A DNA stretch of 64,000 nt from Cupriavidus basilensis (GTDB lineage Bacteria > Pseudomonadota > Gammaproteobacteria > Burkholderiales > Burkholderiaceae), in assembly GCF_000832305.1 (NCBI RefSeq), contig NZ_CP010537.1, positions 3,720,001 to 3,784,000 on the forward strand, given 5' to 3'. Positions 53,010-62,173 of the stretch are shown in pieces. The position numbers and the translations under genes were made by a program. Below the pieces are notes generated by a model. The model saw only the letters and a program-made list of their open reading frames with translations. It did not search any database and was not told the origin of the DNA. Numbering within the stretch: the stretch's first letter is position 1; each line of letters opens with the position of its first letter.

Positions 53010-53204
53010 TCACTCTACCCATGATTTAAACCACTCAACCTCTCCGAAGGCATAGCGGTGGATATCGGAGCTCACCATAACACCTCTAAGGTGTTCTCTG
53101 GTGCTCTGAAACCGCCGCCCGGCTTTCTCAAAATCAGAGACAAGTCGATTTAGCCTCTGAATGATTTCTTGACAGTCGAGGTGTCGAGATGAACGTCCGC
53201 ACAC
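53010..53204 (-). CDS. Doubtful 64-aa ORF opposite the tnsA start
   Basis: A short minus-strand frame, rich in Arg and Glu (EIIQRLNRLVSDFEKAGRRF), overlaps the first 16 bases of tnsA on the other strand. No good ribosome site was seen and no family was recognised. It may be the relic of a longer gene or non-coding. It is listed only because the 220-bp gap would otherwise be empty. Confidence 0.2.
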   Translation of the reverse strand: MCGRSSRHLDCQEIIQRLNRLVSDFEKAGRRFQSTREHLRGVMVSSDIHRYAFGEVEWFKSWVE

Positions 53205-54196
53205 AAAAAATCATCATTGAAACGCTTCTAGGGATACCGCCGATTGTCGTGCCTCCTGAATATTTCAGGTACGCAATGAGCGAGTGGAAGATACAGAAAT
53301 TTCTCTCGGAGGGGCGCGGATTAGGCGAACGAGAAAACTACAAACCGTGGTTTACCATTGCGGATGTGCCGTCACGCGGCAAGTCTACCCGAGTCTGCGG
53401 GGAGGATAGATTCGGTCAACGTACCCTGCACTTTCTTTCCACGAATGAATGGTATGAGTATTTGCACCTTAAGTGGGACCCTACTTGCATCGGGATTAAG
53501 GAACAGTACCCTCATCGAGACCGCTTAGAAACCATAGCAGCTGCAGCTCACCTCGAAATCAAACATCCCGAAGACCCTATCTATCACGTTCCTATCGTTA
53601 TTACCACCGACTTTATCGCCAAATTCCGAGTCGATGGCAGAACCTCAGAGAAAGCAATTGCCGTCAAAGACGTAGATGCACTGGAAAACAAGCGCACAGT
53701 CGAAAAGCTGGCACTCGAGGATGAAATTTGCAGCATGCACGGGCTTAAGTGGGATTGCATTACAAACCGCAACCTCCGAACTCCGTATGGAGACAATCTC
53801 GAGCGTCTGGATGGATACGACCGAACACTCATTCCGGCATCCGCACAGACCGACCTTATTCTTGCCATATTTCTAAAGTACCCCGGCGCCACCGCTTCCG
53901 ATGCGTGTTTGGAATGCGACCGAATTTCTGGAACTGAGCAGGGGACACACTTGGCGATGTTGAAATGTATGCTGGCGACAAGACATATTATCACGGATTT
54001 ACATACCAAGCCCTTTCAGTCGCAGCTCTGCAATGCATTTTTTCCGATGAGAGAACTGGCGACCCGAGCGACATACCTTCAACGATATATCGGGAAGCCG
54101 ACACATGCCTTAGTTCCGCCCCCACTGGCGTCAATGCCGGGGGGACCAACATCCTCGAACCCTTATAGGATTTACGGCTATATCAAAGGGGAATGA
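53189..54196 (+). CDS. tnsA: TnsA-like transposon endonuclease
   Basis: A 335-aa protein. TnsA cuts the 5' ends of the transposon so that cut-and-paste movement occurs. Catalytic residues of the restriction-enzyme-like fold are all seen: Glu in NEWYEYLHLKW (about 90), Asp in VITTDFIAKF (about 135) and Lys in AIAVKDVDAL (about 155). An HTH-like C-terminal region follows. The stop overlaps the tnsB ATG (ATGA). No truncation seen. Confidence 0.85.
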   Translation: MNVRTQKIIIETLLGIPPIVVPPEYFRYAMSEWKIQKFLSEGRGLGERENYKPWFTIADVPSRGKSTRVCGEDRFGQRTLHFLSTNEWYEYLHLKWDPTCIGIKEQYPHRDRLETIAAAAHLEIKHPEDPIYHVPIVITTDFIAKFRVDGRTSEKAIAVKDVDALENKRTVEKLALEDEICSMHGLKWDCITNRNLRTPYGDNLERLDGYDRTLIPASAQTDLILAIFLKYPGATASDACLECDRISGTEQGTHLAMLKCMLATRHIITDLHTKPFQSQLCNAFFPMRELATRATYLQRYIGKPTHALVPPPLASMPGGPTSSNPYRIYGYIKGE

Positions 54197-56460
54197 CCAT
54201 CATGGAAACCACATTCGATGAAGATGTCGCCATCGCGGAAAACCTCGTCCTTCACGAGAAAGCAACCGGAGCGCGCTATGCTGTAGTGGTTCGTGGATGG
54301 TCGGCTGAACTGCCCACCGCCTTGGAAAGGATAGACATGCCGGACCAATGGCCCATCTCAATTCCACGCGAAAAGCTCGCCAAAGCAATTAGGGCTAAAG
54401 AGTACGTCATTGACTATTCCTACACGGAAAGTCGAATCTCATATCTTCCTCCGAGCGCTGGACCAGAGACTAAAAAAAGGAAGGTTTCAAAAAAAGATAA
54501 AAAAGAGCGATTGATAACACATCACGTAACGTCCGGAAAGGCGGCGGCCGACGACAGGAGGTGGACACTACTCCAGGACGTCCTTAAAAGTCCGGAGTAT
54601 CTACAAATCGTTTATGGAATCAACAGAACAAAAAATCTCGAAGCCCTGGCCTTGCGATTCAAGGTGTCACGTCCCCACCTGAGGACCGTGCTTATGCTTT
54701 ATTGGAGTAACGGGCTGAGTAAGGCTGCAATTCAGACTGACCTCGATAAATGCGGCAATGAAGGTCAATGCCACAATTCGAAAAACAACGTGAGGCTGGG
54801 CGGACCACGCACATTCGCGCTTGATGAAGGTCTCGGCGCGCTAGCTAACGAGCAAACCAGAAAACATCTTCAAATCGCAGCGGATTACTATTTCGCAAGC
54901 AAAAACGCCACACACGAAAAGGCAGTCGATTACATTACTGGCTTATATTTAACAACAATCACGAAGGCAGAAAACGGCATAATTCGAACCATAGAACTTC
55001 AGAAAGCATTTCGCCCAACCGTTCGACAACTTCGTCATTTCATATACAAAAACTATCCAAACGGAACTCGCAAACCGACCCGCGCCACTCAGAAGGAGTG
55101 GGACCTCTTATTCCGTGGTCTGGAAGGACGCGCCACTGATATTGCACATGGGCCCGGCGAGCGATTTCAAATAGATGCCACCATTGCCGATGTCTACATA
55201 GTGAGTCGCTTAGACCGGCGGTTTGTAATCGCGCGTCCCACGATATACTTCATAATCGACACGTGGAGTCGTCTCATTGTCGGGATGTACGTCGGGCTCG
55301 AGCCACCATCATGGGCTGCCGCAATGATGGCGCTCATCAACTGCGTTGAGGACAAGGTCCAATTCTGCAAACACCATAACATTTCCATAGAGCATTGGCA
55401 ATGGCCCGCTGCACATTTGCCAGCATGCCTTTTGGGTGACAAGGGTGAGCTTTTGAGCATCAGGCTTGTAAGGGATGTAGTAGACGTCCTAGGGGTCAGA
55501 ATCGACAACGCCCCCGGTGGTCGCCCTGATTTGAAGGCGATAGTCGAGAGAAGATTCGGCATCTATCCTTCCTCTTTTGGACCTTGGATGCCAGGACACG
55601 TAGAACGTGATTGGGCGAAGAAGGGCCTACCGGACGGGCGCGAAACCGCAGCCTACGACCTCGAAGAATTTACCACTGCGGTCATTCTCGCAGTCATAGA
55701 CCACAATACTAATCGCGTGATAATGGATTTTGACGCTCCGCCTAAAATGGTGGGTGATGGAATTCCTCCTATTCCCTACCTCCTCTGGCAGTGGGGCATC
55801 GCAAACCTGGGGGGAGTTCTAACCAAACGCCCTGTTGAGGAAGTACGCATGTATGTCTATCCGGAAGTTGACGTCGCGGTGACCGAGCATGGCATTAATT
55901 ACGAGCACGTGTTCTACAGCAGTCCGACCAGCGAAGCACAGGGGTGGAAAGCGAGAGCTCGAAACAAAGGAGTCTGGCACATCCTGGGCCGCGCCAACCC
56001 CAACCGATTAGGGGACCTTTACATTCCGATTGGCGGTCGCAAGTTCGAAAAATGCGTACTTGCAGAATCTGAGCTTAATGATATAACTTGGTGCGAACGA
56101 GAGGACCTATATCTTCGAGGTCGTGAAAATGAAGAGGTAGGCCACGCACAGGCTCAACCAGGTCGCGTTGGTGGAATTCTCGCTCAACAAACAGTACAAG
56201 ATGACGCGACAGCACAAACCGAGGCAGTCTTGTACGCCTCAGATTTAAGACACCCCATTAAGAAGCACATAAAGCAAGCGACCAAAGCGGAACGCGAACT
56301 TCGAAAAAAATTTGGCATACCACCTGCCCCCAAGCCGAAGTTGGACGCTCAACCTGTCGATGATACGTCCCTAACAGGTGCGTCTCGTCAGCAAAAGGCC
56401 GAGGCCATTCAACGCCAAATTGATGCGCGGAATGCGCAACCTAATGATGACAAGAGCTAA
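54193..56460 (+). CDS. tnsB: TnsB-like DDE transposase
   Basis: A 755-aa transposase that binds the transposon ends and cuts/joins 3' strands. The RNase-H-like core carries the DDE triad: D328 (ERFQIDATI), D416 (CLLGDKGEL) and E452 (LKAIVERRFG). An N-terminal DNA-binding region with HTH-like RFKVSRPHLRTVLMLYW (about 155-171) precedes it. A Mu-transposase-like C-terminal beta domain follows. The last 17 bases overlap tnsC. AT-rich codons (runs of AAA near 54470-54510) contrast with the GC-rich chromosome. Confidence 0.88.
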   Translation: MTIMETTFDEDVAIAENLVLHEKATGARYAVVVRGWSAELPTALERIDMPDQWPISIPREKLAKAIRAKEYVIDYSYTESRISYLPPSAGPETKKRKVSKKDKKERLITHHVTSGKAAADDRRWTLLQDVLKSPEYLQIVYGINRTKNLEALALRFKVSRPHLRTVLMLYWSNGLSKAAIQTDLDKCGNEGQCHNSKNNVRLGGPRTFALDEGLGALANEQTRKHLQIAADYYFASKNATHEKAVDYITGLYLTTITKAENGIIRTIELQKAFRPTVRQLRHFIYKNYPNGTRKPTRATQKEWDLLFRGLEGRATDIAHGPGERFQIDATIADVYIVSRLDRRFVIARPTIYFIIDTWSRLIVGMYVGLEPPSWAAAMMALINCVEDKVQFCKHHNISIEHWQWPAAHLPACLLGDKGELLSIRLVRDVVDVLGVRIDNAPGGRPDLKAIVERRFGIYPSSFGPWMPGHVERDWAKKGLPDGRETAAYDLEEFTTAVILAVIDHNTNRVIMDFDAPPKMVGDGIPPIPYLLWQWGIANLGGVLTKRPVEEVRMYVYPEVDVAVTEHGINYEHVFYSSPTSEAQGWKARARNKGVWHILGRANPNRLGDLYIPIGGRKFEKCVLAESELNDITWCEREDLYLRGRENEEVGHAQAQPGRVGGILAQQTVQDDATAQTEAVLYASDLRHPIKKHIKQATKAERELRKKFGIPPAPKPKLDAQPVDDTSLTGASRQQKAEAIQRQIDARNAQPNDDKS

Positions 56461-58108
56461 GCGAGACAGCCCAGCGACTGGGGACTTACCCAGCATGCCC
56501 AATAGGGCGATTGCAATCAAGTCAGAAGAGGAACTTCTTGAGTATCTAGAGGAATTACTCGATGTCGAGCGACACAGCGAGGCCCTTTGCAATCTTCCGG
56601 AGTATTCTCCGGAGGAGCGGCAACTGCCTAAGGCCATGCGTATGCGCCGCGTCGGTAGGCTCGAAACGTTCTACCAAACGCTGCCCCGTGATTACGAGGT
56701 ATTGAATGCGCTTATCAGATGCATTATCAACGGATACGAGTATCGCCCGCGTCGCTCGCGTCCAGATATAACCGAAACGCCCCCTCGCAACGTCGAGAAA
56801 CTTGTTAAGCGCAGCATTGAAAGTGTGCGCTACAGACCCATTCGCTTCCAAGACTTAGGCCCTACTAGCGCTCCAATGGCCAGTCTACTCGGTTTATCAG
56901 GTCTGGGCAAAACGCACACTATTCATAATGCGCTGACGTTCATCCCTCAAAAGGTCGAATGTCCCGATGGCGTCATTCAGGTAGTGTGGATTTATGTTCA
57001 GTGCTCTCCGTACGGTCAATTAAAAGAGGCGCTCCGGGACATTATTCTAGCAATCGACAACCTAGCACCCACCGAACACATAAAAGAAGTAAGCAAGAAA
57101 GCTGGCACTGATGAATTAGGACTGAAGGTTCGAAAGCTGTGCGAACACCATCGCGTAGGAATTATAGTATTCGACGAAATACAAAATGCCTTGGTCCAAA
57201 GAGGCGTTACTCAGCACGCTGTTTTGAACTTTTTCGTGAAATTAAATAACCGCGACAATAATTCCAACAATACCTCCGACGTCAGCTCTGATAATGGCTC
57301 TCTGATACCCATATTTTTCCTCGGCACCTCCAATGCAAAGCAACTGCTGAAAGAAACAGTGTACTCATTGCGACGAGCGGAAAAGTATGGTGAATATGAG
57401 TGGGCTCCCTGCGGGCTGAACACGGAGTGGAATAACTTTTTCAGCGCCCTATGGGAATATCAATGGACAAAAAAATTTGCCAAGCCGACTCCACAGTTGA
57501 GCCTCGCCTTGCATGACTTGTCCCAAGGAATTTTTGGAATAGCGACTTGCTTGTTTCAACTCGCCCAAATTCATGCTATTGAGCACGGTATGGAGGAGCT
57601 GACACCGAAGCTTCTTTATGAGGTCTTTGAACAAAGGATGAGCATGTTGATACCAGTTATTGAAGGAATAAGAAACGGTGATGTGGACAAAATGTCACGG
57701 TATGAGGACATCATAGCCAACGAACTCAAGAAAATCAGAGGTGCCATCTCTTCAAAAACTGGCAACGGGACAACGACAGAAGAAACTCCAAAAGAGCTTT
57801 CGGAAGAAGCGGCAAAAGCCTCAACTAATTACAGCGAAGCCAAAACATTCCTAGATAAAATTTTTTCCGAAGAAGAAAAAGTAGTAGCGCTACGCGAGCT
57901 ACTCGACATCTGGAGAGAAACGAAAGGACTTCTCGCGTCCTCCGCCCTAGTTCAGAAGGTCCACGGAAGAATACTGAAGGAAAGACGCCAAAACCTGAAG
58001 CACAGCTCACCTGGACCTTCGAAGGACGTCAAGAGGCCAACGCCCACATTCGAAGAAGTAATAAAGCGCGCTAAGGATTCTGCGAAAAATTCACAAAAAG
58101 GCCGCTGA
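56444..58108 (+). CDS. tnsC: TnsC-like AAA+ ATPase
   Basis: A 554-aa protein from the paired ATG at 56444/56447, which overlaps the tnsB stop; starts at 56378 or 56495 are possible. Walker A is LLGLSGLGKTHTI (about 148-160) and Walker B VGIIVFDEIQNA (about 240). TnsC forms filaments on target DNA that choose and license the site and activate TnsAB. The C-terminal part (about 430-554) is Lys/Glu-rich and may bind partner proteins. Confidence 0.87.
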   Translation: MMTRAKRDSPATGDLPSMPNRAIAIKSEEELLEYLEELLDVERHSEALCNLPEYSPEERQLPKAMRMRRVGRLETFYQTLPRDYEVLNALIRCIINGYEYRPRRSRPDITETPPRNVEKLVKRSIESVRYRPIRFQDLGPTSAPMASLLGLSGLGKTHTIHNALTFIPQKVECPDGVIQVVWIYVQCSPYGQLKEALRDIILAIDNLAPTEHIKEVSKKAGTDELGLKVRKLCEHHRVGIIVFDEIQNALVQRGVTQHAVLNFFVKLNNRDNNSNNTSDVSSDNGSLIPIFFLGTSNAKQLLKETVYSLRRAEKYGEYEWAPCGLNTEWNNFFSALWEYQWTKKFAKPTPQLSLALHDLSQGIFGIATCLFQLAQIHAIEHGMEELTPKLLYEVFEQRMSMLIPVIEGIRNGDVDKMSRYEDIIANELKKIRGAISSKTGNGTTTEETPKELSEEAAKASTNYSEAKTFLDKIFSEEEKVVALRELLDIWRETKGLLASSALVQKVHGRILKERRQNLKHSSPGPSKDVKRPTPTFEEVIKRAKDSAKNSQKGR

Positions 58109-58116
58109 GAGCAACC

Positions 58117-59790
58117 GTGACACGAGTCGCCCTTTCCTATCCATACCCGGACGAGCTGCTATATAGCGTTATTAGTCGATATCTTTCTAGCGTTGGCCCT
58201 ACTAGCCGAACAGAGCTGATGAAAGCGCTCACTGGTCGTCAAGGAAAGCCTGTTATCGACTTGCCTAAATATTTGAACCGTGTCAGCGAGGTGACTTTTG
58301 AATCCTGGGGGCTGACTGGTCTTGAGATTGCCAACCGATTTACCCTTGCCCCGCTTTACACTTGGCCTCTTTCTTTGGCTGACGCAAACGAATGTCTCGA
58401 TAAGCTCCTCGGGTCAGAACCTGCCACAGCCCATAAGGATTTGAAGGTGACGGGAGAATACGTCACCCGCCCAGCGCACCTCCGAATTTGCCCAGTATGT
58501 CTAAAAGAGGATATCCGCAAGTATGATGGCATTACGTATTGGCATCGAGTTCATCAAATCCCCGGTTTGTTGATTTGTCCGGACCATAATGTCCCGCTGG
58601 TGAACACAACAGCTACATACGACAACCGAAGTATTCGCACGTGGGAGGATGCGAACAACGTGTCGCTACTGGAGGGGCCACTTGCCACGGAGAACTTTAC
58701 AACCACGCAAATGGCGCAAGCTTATGCCATTTCGGTGCTTCTCCATACTATGCTGCAAGGACTACTACCAAAGCCAGAGTCGTCGTTTAAGGACTATTAC
58801 ACTTTGCGCGCATTCGATGCCGGAATTATAAATAGCACATTAAGAGTAGACAGACGCGCCATCATTAGCTCGTTTCTCAACTTTTATCAGCAAAGCTTTC
58901 TTCACGCACTCGGGCTTCCAGAAGTAACAGAACGAAGGCATTGCTGGCTTACACAAGTGCTATTCAATCTAAAATATAAGATTACTCCTCTGCATCATTC
59001 AGTGTTACTGCGGTTCTTTGATGCACTAGACGGACTACCTTCTAGGCCAGAAAATTTTTCGCACGGCCCATATCGTTGCCTTAATGTAGAATGTAGGAAA
59101 TCACCTTTGCCGACAGCAATAGCGGAGTCATTTCATCGGACTTCTACAGGGCTACGCATAACGGCCAAATGTTCATGCGGCTTTATAATTGAATTTTCCG
59201 ACAGCAAGGACGCTGTTCCGATTGAGCCCACCATAATTGCCTTCAGCCCAAAATGGCTCGAAGATGTGAATCGTCTAAACAATGCCGGCTCCAGCGCCCT
59301 ACAGATTTCCAAAATAATGTCGACAACGGCCCAAATAATACGGCGAGTTATTGGCGGCAATGCGGATTTTTTGGGGCTATCGTTCGATGAACGGCGAATC
59401 GAAGCACTAGAGGAGAAATGGAGAGAGGTGACTACGGAAAGCTCTGTATTGGAAGCCAAACGGAATTATCCGGAACTGTACCGCCTGCTTTTTGCCTACG
59501 ATAGGAAATGGTTGTATAAGTATAATCGCGCCTCTAACCGAAGAGTGGCACCTCCAGTACGGGCACCCAGGGCATTCACGCCCGAGCGCGACTTAGACTG
59601 GAGTAAGCGTGCAACATTAGCCGTAGAGAAAGAACTCAAGACACGAAGCACCAACTACCCCTATACCCGTGGCATTCTTGCAATGTCCGCAGGACTCAAT
59701 TCCCAAGTAATCTCCGAAAATGCAGAAAGACTTCCGCTAACCATGCTTGCACTTGAACGCGGCGTTCGTATACTAAATCAAAAGAATTAA
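58117..59790 (+). CDS. tniQ: TniQ/TnsD-family target-selection protein
   Basis: A 557-aa protein from a GTG at 58117. The TniQ zinc pattern C-P-V-C...H-R-V-H...C-P-D-H (RICPVCLKEDI... to LLICPDHN, about 124-160) is complete. A second Cys set (NVECRKS ... KCSCGF) is near 330-355. The tail resembles TnsD (DLDWSKRATLAVEKE), so this is the long TnsD-type that binds a specific att site. It starts eight bases after tnsC. The target is unknown. Confidence 0.85.
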   Translation: MTRVALSYPYPDELLYSVISRYLSSVGPTSRTELMKALTGRQGKPVIDLPKYLNRVSEVTFESWGLTGLEIANRFTLAPLYTWPLSLADANECLDKLLGSEPATAHKDLKVTGEYVTRPAHLRICPVCLKEDIRKYDGITYWHRVHQIPGLLICPDHNVPLVNTTATYDNRSIRTWEDANNVSLLEGPLATENFTTTQMAQAYAISVLLHTMLQGLLPKPESSFKDYYTLRAFDAGIINSTLRVDRRAIISSFLNFYQQSFLHALGLPEVTERRHCWLTQVLFNLKYKITPLHHSVLLRFFDALDGLPSRPENFSHGPYRCLNVECRKSPLPTAIAESFHRTSTGLRITAKCSCGFIIEFSDSKDAVPIEPTIIAFSPKWLEDVNRLNNAGSSALQISKIMSTTAQIIRRVIGGNADFLGLSFDERRIEALEEKWREVTTESSVLEAKRNYPELYRLLFAYDRKWLYKYNRASNRRVAPPVRAPRAFTPERDLDWSKRATLAVEKELKTRSTNYPYTRGILAMSAGLNSQVISENAERLPLTMLALERGVRILNQKN

Positions 59791-59817
59791 ATTTCATCTA
59801 TTTGTCAAAATTTGAAT

Positions 59818-60324
59818 TTAGCTTTTAACATTGGATTGGAGCTTTTCCAGTATTTTCCACAATTGAGATAAAGGCGAATCATCGCTTAGCCCCAATTCCG
59901 GATTGGTCCTTATCAAGCGCCATGCATTATCTCGACTCCATCCTTCCTCTCTGTCGTCGAGCACGCACCAACACTTGAATCGTTTGGCGCGGACGTAGCG
60001 CGCAATGACCTCATATTGAGTAGCAGTCCTCAGTAATCCGGACATTCGTGGCTTCCCAATCGGTTCCGTGGCGCCTTCTACTCTCCTCGCGAGTTCAATT
60101 GGCATTCTGGAAGTGAAACCATCAAGCGGCAGCATGAGTAGCAAACTCGTTCTTAGCACTATAGCCGAGTCGAACCTGTTCACGAGGTCAATCAACAACG
60201 GTGACCAGCGCCAGTAGCGTCGTCCTTCATCGCTCTCCGCGTCAATAGGCGGTAGGCCTGCACCACAAGGCACCAGTACACCCTCGATGTTGAGGAATAT
60301 GCGGATTCGCTCACAGTTTTTCAT
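59818..60324 (-). CDS. HAD-like protein lacking the nucleophilic Asp
   Basis: A 168-aa protein like HAD domains of Swiss-army-knife RNA repair proteins. The first motif reads FLNIEGVLVP instead of L-D-x-D-G-V-L, so the nucleophile is Asn12 and the acid/base Asp is Glu14. A later CWCVLDDREEGW box is intact and motif II is AIVLRTSLLL. The loss suggests ligand or RNA binding without phosphatase action. It is convergent with tniQ. Confidence 0.62.
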   Translation of the reverse strand: MKNCERIRIFLNIEGVLVPCGAGLPPIDAESDEGRRYWRWSPLLIDLVNRFDSAIVLRTSLLLMLPLDGFTSRMPIELARRVEGATEPIGKPRMSGLLRTATQYEVIARYVRAKRFKCWCVLDDREEGWSRDNAWRLIRTNPELGLSDDSPLSQLWKILEKLQSNVKS

Positions 60325-60366
60325 GGCGCTTCACTCGCGGCACGTCGCGACACGCCACGCCCCACC

Positions 60367-60864
60367 TCATCCTGCAATTCCCACCGTGCGTAACAGCCGA
60401 ACGAGCGCCGCATAGACCTGAGGCTCTCTTAGTCCTTCCTCGCTTGTCGCAATCAGACTTACGTCTTCAGTCTCCGGAAGGACCTGGTTCCAATCCGAAT
60501 CCAAGACGATAAGGGCGGAGGGCGAACGGCGTCTCAGGTCGCATCGGAGCCATTCCCTCCTCACGCAGGAATTCCTCAAATGGAATCGCAGCAGGCGATT
60601 TCCTGGAAGGGTTGAACCGACTACGCGCGCTCGCAGCGCCGGCGGTAGGTGTTGAACAGCATGCTGATAGCCGATGAAGAATGGCCACCAGCTGTGCAGA
60701 ACGATACGTGTGTCGGGATAAGGAAGAAGGAGCTCTTCCAGGCGTTCGGCGTTCTCGAATAGGCGATGGCCAGGACTACGCAGATGCGGCGTGCGTCCGC
60801 TCTCGAATGTCACAGGGCGCGGGTGAAGGACTCCATCCGTGTTTAGATAGAGGGTAACCGGCAC
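60367..60864 (-). CDS. Second HAD-like protein with Asn in place of Asp
   Basis: A 165-aa relative of the preceding protein, starting at a GTG with GGAGG six bases upstream (an earlier frame reaches 60912). The first motif is LYLNTDGVLHP: the nucleophile is Asn8 though the next Asp10 is retained. Motif II is IVLHSWWPF and the acidic box is ALIVLDSDWNQ. 42 bases separate it from the next HAD gene, so they form a small operon. Both copies share the same D-to-N change. Confidence 0.62.
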   Translation of the reverse strand: MPVTLYLNTDGVLHPRPVTFESGRTPHLRSPGHRLFENAERLEELLLPYPDTRIVLHSWWPFFIGYQHAVQHLPPALRARVVGSTLPGNRLLRFHLRNSCVRREWLRCDLRRRSPSALIVLDSDWNQVLPETEDVSLIATSEEGLREPQVYAALVRLLRTVGIAG

Positions 60865-61066
60865 GGCGAACCTCCGGAGGCGGAGGGCTGGCAGGACGCG
60901 AATTCGCCACAATCGGGTTACATGTGGCTAGAATGGCGATGCCATGCCGTTGGGGAAGGGTCGACGCTGCCTTGACGGTTCGAGTTCTACTTCTTCACGT
61001 CGACCATACATCCGTTTTCGCAGTGCGAAATGACGGAGGGATGGCTATTGCAAATGGAATGCTCAC

Positions 61067-61606
61067 GTGCCTCACACTGACTCTGCGTGGACCCGCCTAG
61101 CGGGCCGGACTGCGCGCGGGGTTTTGGCGCGCAAGGACTGCTCATTTGAGGAGCTTGCCGTCCTGATGTCCGCGACTGGCATCCCGGAATCCTTCAGAAG
61201 CGTTGAAAGCAAGATTCGGAGAGGAAGTTTCAGCTTCGCATTCTTCCTGGCAATGCTTTGGGCCGTCAGCGCCGAATGCCCCGCCCAATGGAGGCAGTTC
61301 GTTCATTCCGAGCAAACCTGGGAGGACGCCGCGCACCATATCTTCCTTCATGAAGCCGCCGCTCACCGACTGAACCTGGACGACTTACCTAGGCGGTTGG
61401 AAGCCTTCGCCAGTGTTCGTAGGCGAGGCACACTGACAGCCCAGGTTACGGCCGGCACGTTTCCTTTCACACTCCTGCTGCAACTAGCCTCCGTTGTTCG
61501 CATTCCAGACTTTTCAAGGTTTGTAGACGACATCGACCTGGCCGCCGCCGCAGCCGATGACGCCGTCACGGCCGCCAGCAAGCGACCCCCACCGCCCCGG
61601 CCTTAG
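61067..61606 (+). CDS. Tandem DUF6471-like protein
   Basis: A 179-aa protein from a GTG with a weak ribosome site. Two related copies of a short helical DUF6471 unit: WTRLAGRTARGVLARKDCSF...ESKIRRGSFSFAFFLAML (about 8-64) and FLHEAAAHRLNLDDLP...AQVTAGTFPFTLLLQLA (about 97-150). Each contains an S/T-F-x-F-x-L motif. The unit is found in many proteobacterial accessory genes and has no known activity; it may bind DNA. Ends in Pro-rich tail. Confidence 0.62.
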   Translation: MPHTDSAWTRLAGRTARGVLARKDCSFEELAVLMSATGIPESFRSVESKIRRGSFSFAFFLAMLWAVSAECPAQWRQFVHSEQTWEDAAHHIFLHEAAAHRLNLDDLPRRLEAFASVRRRGTLTAQVTAGTFPFTLLLQLASVVRIPDFSRFVDDIDLAAAAADDAVTAASKRPPPPRP

Positions 61607-61987
61607 AGCGACTGCTGGGGTTCGATGCTGGTTAGCAGCGTTCCTGTTCCTACTTGACACCGGTAGCCCCGCAATCGTGCGGCCGGTTCCGTGCGCCCCG
61701 CGGTCATTTGGTGCGTAAATATACGTACCATAGTATACCGATGCGACCGTAATGCCAAGCGAAATCTGCGCCCAATGCCACGGAGGCTTTGGGTACGCCG
61801 CTATGGGTACGGCCAATAGGAACGCGCCATAGACAACACGCGGCGAGGTCAAGCTTGGCTTCGTCGACAAGTCCGGGCGAGCAGGGAGTAGACGGCATTC
61901 AGCGGCACCGTAGCGGGAGCGTCCTGGCGGAAGTTGGCCGGTGCGGCTGAGTGCGTGATGGCAGCCGAGGAATTGGAGGATTAAGAG

Positions 61988-62173
61988 ATGTCCAAGATGA
62001 GCAGACTGATGCGCTTCGCCTCGTCACAGAAGAATGTCGACAGAGTCGCCTTCTGGGGCGGGGTGATTGTAGGGATATACTTCGTGTTTGTTGTTGGAGC
62101 GATGACCTTACGGCTCCCGCGCTTGGGGACGCGTGAACGTGCAGGCAAATTGGATACTTACGGAAGCTATTGA
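61988..62173 (+). CDS. Small single-span membrane protein
   Basis: A 61-aa protein with GGAGG eight bases before the ATG (AGGATTAAGAG). One hydrophobic helix (VAFWGGVIVGIYFVFVVGAMTL, about 20-41; 20 residues shown is FWGGVIVGIYFVFVVGAMTL) is flanked by basic residues on both sides. No family recognised. It may be a membrane partner of a neighbouring gene or a toxin-like peptide. Confidence 0.45.
   Translation: MSKMSRLMRFASSQKNVDRVAFWGGVIVGIYFVFVVGAMTLRLPRLGTRERAGKLDTYGSY

Noticed and set aside
53010..53204. Minus-strand 64-aa ORF overlapping the tnsA start
   Set aside because: No ribosome site or recognisable domain; kept only as a very low-confidence entry.
61514..61870. Minus-strand membrane-like ORF overlapping the DUF6471 gene
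   Set aside because: Starts at TTG with no ribosome site and its second half is a shadow of the plus-strand gene.
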